Origin: Paenibacillus chondroitinus NBRC 15376
GTDB taxonomy: Bacteria > Bacillota > Bacilli > Paenibacillales > NBRC-103111
DNA length: 64,000 nt
NCBI RefSeq assembly: GCF_004000765.1
Contig: NZ_BILW01000004.1
Location: 124,001 to 188,000, forward strand
Direction: 5' to 3'
Program-made: the position numbers and the translations under genes
The notes under the pieces: model-generated
Seen by the model: only the letters and a program-made list of their open reading frames with translations
Database searches by the model: none
Told to the model about the DNA's origin: nothing
Part shown: positions 62,861 to 64,000 of the stretch, piece by piece
How the letters are laid out: every line of letters begins with the position of its first letter
Numbering within the stretch: the first letter of the stretch is position 1

Positions 62861-62900
62861 AGGGTTGGTCATGTTCAATTGAACGTGATCAGCCCTTTTT
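62861..62900 (+). terminator. Terminator after dynA
   Basis: GGGTTGGTCATGTTC / GAACGTGATCAGCCC (wobbles only) with an AATT loop, then five T. Confidence 0.9.
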
Positions 62901-63118
62901 CACGTACCGCTATGTAAAGGCTTACATTGATGGTTATTGGGATGATTTTAAAGAATAGGGTGGATTCCTGCACGTTTTTGTGAAGTTATGGGCTTTTAAG
63001 CGAATATATCACGCATTCTTCTGATTGCCCGCATATAGGGATGGTGTTAAGATTCATTAAGTATTAAAACGCTTACCTAGCTTTTCCAAATTCACCTTCT
63101 TGAGGAGGGGTCACCAAA
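62901..63118. other. Gap upstream of the ABC exporter, no gene seen
   Basis: No convincing open frame. A 14-base TTAAAACGCTTACC (63064-63077) resembles a CcpA site but differs at two positions. Three hydrophobic-looking short frames lack ribosome binding sites. Confidence 0.5.
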
Positions 63119-64000
63119 GTGGATGTATTCAGGCAACTGAAGCCCTATTTTTGGCCAGAGAAAAAACTGTTTTTTGGAGCCATTCTATGTTTAGCCCTAG
63201 CAACTGCATTAGGTCTCGTTTATCCGAATTTACTCCGGTATCTCATCGATAACGTGATCGCAAAAAAGCAATTTGAACTCGTTCCAAAATTAGCAATTAT
63301 TGTTGTGATTGTCGTTTCTATGAAAGGGATGTTTCAATTCCTGCATGGCTTGCTAGGGGGCCGATTGGGCAACCGGGTTGCGTATCATTTGCGGAATGCG
63401 CTTTATAACAAGCTGCAGTATTTATCCTTTCAGTACTACGATCAAGCAAGAACAGGGGACTTAATGTCCAGATTGACGGCTGATTTGGAAGCAATTCGGC
63501 AATTCATCGGATTTGGTTTTGCTCAACTATTAAACGTTCTACTAATGTTGATTTTCGGTATGAGCATGATGTTCTCCATCAATTGGAAGTTAGCTTTACT
63601 GACCATGATTTCGATGCCATTTCTGGCGTTTACGGCCATTCGTTTTGAAGGCAAAATTCATCCCGCATTCCGGATGGTACGCCAATCGCTTAGTTCGATG
63701 ACAACCGCGGTACAAGAGAACATCACAGGGGTTCGGACCGTCAAATCGTTCGCGCGTGAAGCTCATGAGGTGACTAAGTTTTCAGCCCGTAATGAGGACT
63801 ACAAGGCGATGAATATTGAAAGTTCCGGGATTTGGGCGAAATACTTTCCGATCATGGAAATTCTGGCGAATCTGAGCGTCGTTATGCTGCTTGGCGTTGG
63901 AGGTTACATGGTCATCCAGGATACGATTTCCCTAGGTGAGCTGGTTGCTTGCTTCAGCTTAATCTGGTACATCATCGGACCGATGTGGGGACTTGGTTTC
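63119..64000 (+). CDS. ABC exporter (fused permease-ATPase), N-terminal part, cut by the right edge
   Basis: An uninterrupted frame from GTG 63119, behind gaggagggg (63103-63111), runs to the window end: 294 codons, no stop. The visible part is the type I exporter membrane domain: KLFFGAILCLALATALGLVY and later LLGVGGYMVI helices, the coupling-helix regions YLSFQYYDQARTGDLMSRLT and GVRTVKSFAREAHE. These are characteristic of YknU/MsbA-like half-transporters. The ATPase domain would lie beyond 64000. Substrate unknown. Confidence 0.9.
   Translation, partial: MDVFRQLKPYFWPEKKLFFGAILCLALATALGLVYPNLLRYLIDNVIAKKQFELVPKLAIIVVIVVSMKGMFQFLHGLLGGRLGNRVAYHLRNALYNKLQYLSFQYYDQARTGDLMSRLTADLEAIRQFIGFGFAQLLNVLLMLIFGMSMMFSINWKLALLTMISMPFLAFTAIRFEGKIHPAFRMVRQSLSSMTTAVQENITGVRTVKSFAREAHEVTKFSARNEDYKAMNIESSGIWAKYFPIMEILANLSVVMLLGVGGYMVIQDTISLGELVACFSLIWYIIGPMWGLGF

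Noticed and set aside
63064-63077. CcpA (cre) site before the ABC exporter
   Set aside because: TTAAAACGCTTACC differs from the cre consensus at two positions including the terminal A, too weak to call.

Overview
The window is chromosomal DNA from a low-to-moderate GC, endospore-forming Firmicute, most likely a Paenibacillus or another member of the Paenibacillaceae. The evidence is the gene order, the menaquinol:cytochrome c reductase, bacillithiol synthesis genes, the sporulation genes ypjB and gerM-like, Bacillus-type ribosome binding sites, two T-box leaders, and an SLH-domain surface protein. No phage, transposase, rRNA, tRNA or CRISPR array was found. Assignments rest on reading motifs and on remembered family knowledge; no database search was run.

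Bases 1-20.5 kb (plus strand except the YitT gene) follow the Bacillus subtilis ypiA-to-dinG backbone: tail of an unidentified gene, an IDEAL-domain protein, an LCP-family gene, DUF2487 ypiF, qcrABC, ypjA, ypjB, a YitT gene, a MazG-like gene, a TPR gene, dapB, mgsA, bshB1, bshA, cca, birA, panBCD behind a structured leader RNA, a second TPR gene, dinG and rex. Bases 20.5-31 kb carry a phosphate uptake pair (pit/DUF47, minus strand), an MTA/SAH deaminase, ypmB, an unknown membrane-anchored protein overlapping a short FtsH-like protease, a 3-hydroxyacyl-CoA dehydrogenase overlapping ackA, then asnS and dnaD.

Bases 30.9-40.1 kb are read from the minus strand. A proline T-box leader precedes proB-proS-proA-proC, and mtnW-mtnX-mtnB follow with almost no gap, so proline synthesis, prolyl-tRNA charging and methionine salvage look like one transcription unit. 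mtnE lies just upstream on the same strand. A DinB-like gene and mtnU lie on the opposite strand. A glycine T-box (specifier GGC) controls glyS at 41.8-43.4 kb. A cluster of four short repeats (43.53-43.71 kb) separates glyS from a cysteine dioxygenase gene. Then come an SDR gene, a WYL regulator, a LysR regulator, and a Fur-controlled siderophore uptake operon (binding lipoprotein plus a fused double permease) on the minus strand.

Bases 50.7-64 kb (plus strand) hold leuCD, a cell-envelope group (amidase, GerM-domain lipoprotein, 904-residue SLH protein), nth, a small unknown gene, a double-headed dynamin-like GTPase (DynA type), and the first 294 codons of an ABC exporter running off the right edge. 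Relative to Bacillus, nth is separated from asnS-dnaD by about 27 kb of other genes.

The observations most worth following are the truncated FtsH-like protease with its overlapping unknown partner, the panB leader RNA, the proline/methionine-salvage superoperon under a T-box, and the repeat cluster beside the cysteine dioxygenase gene.
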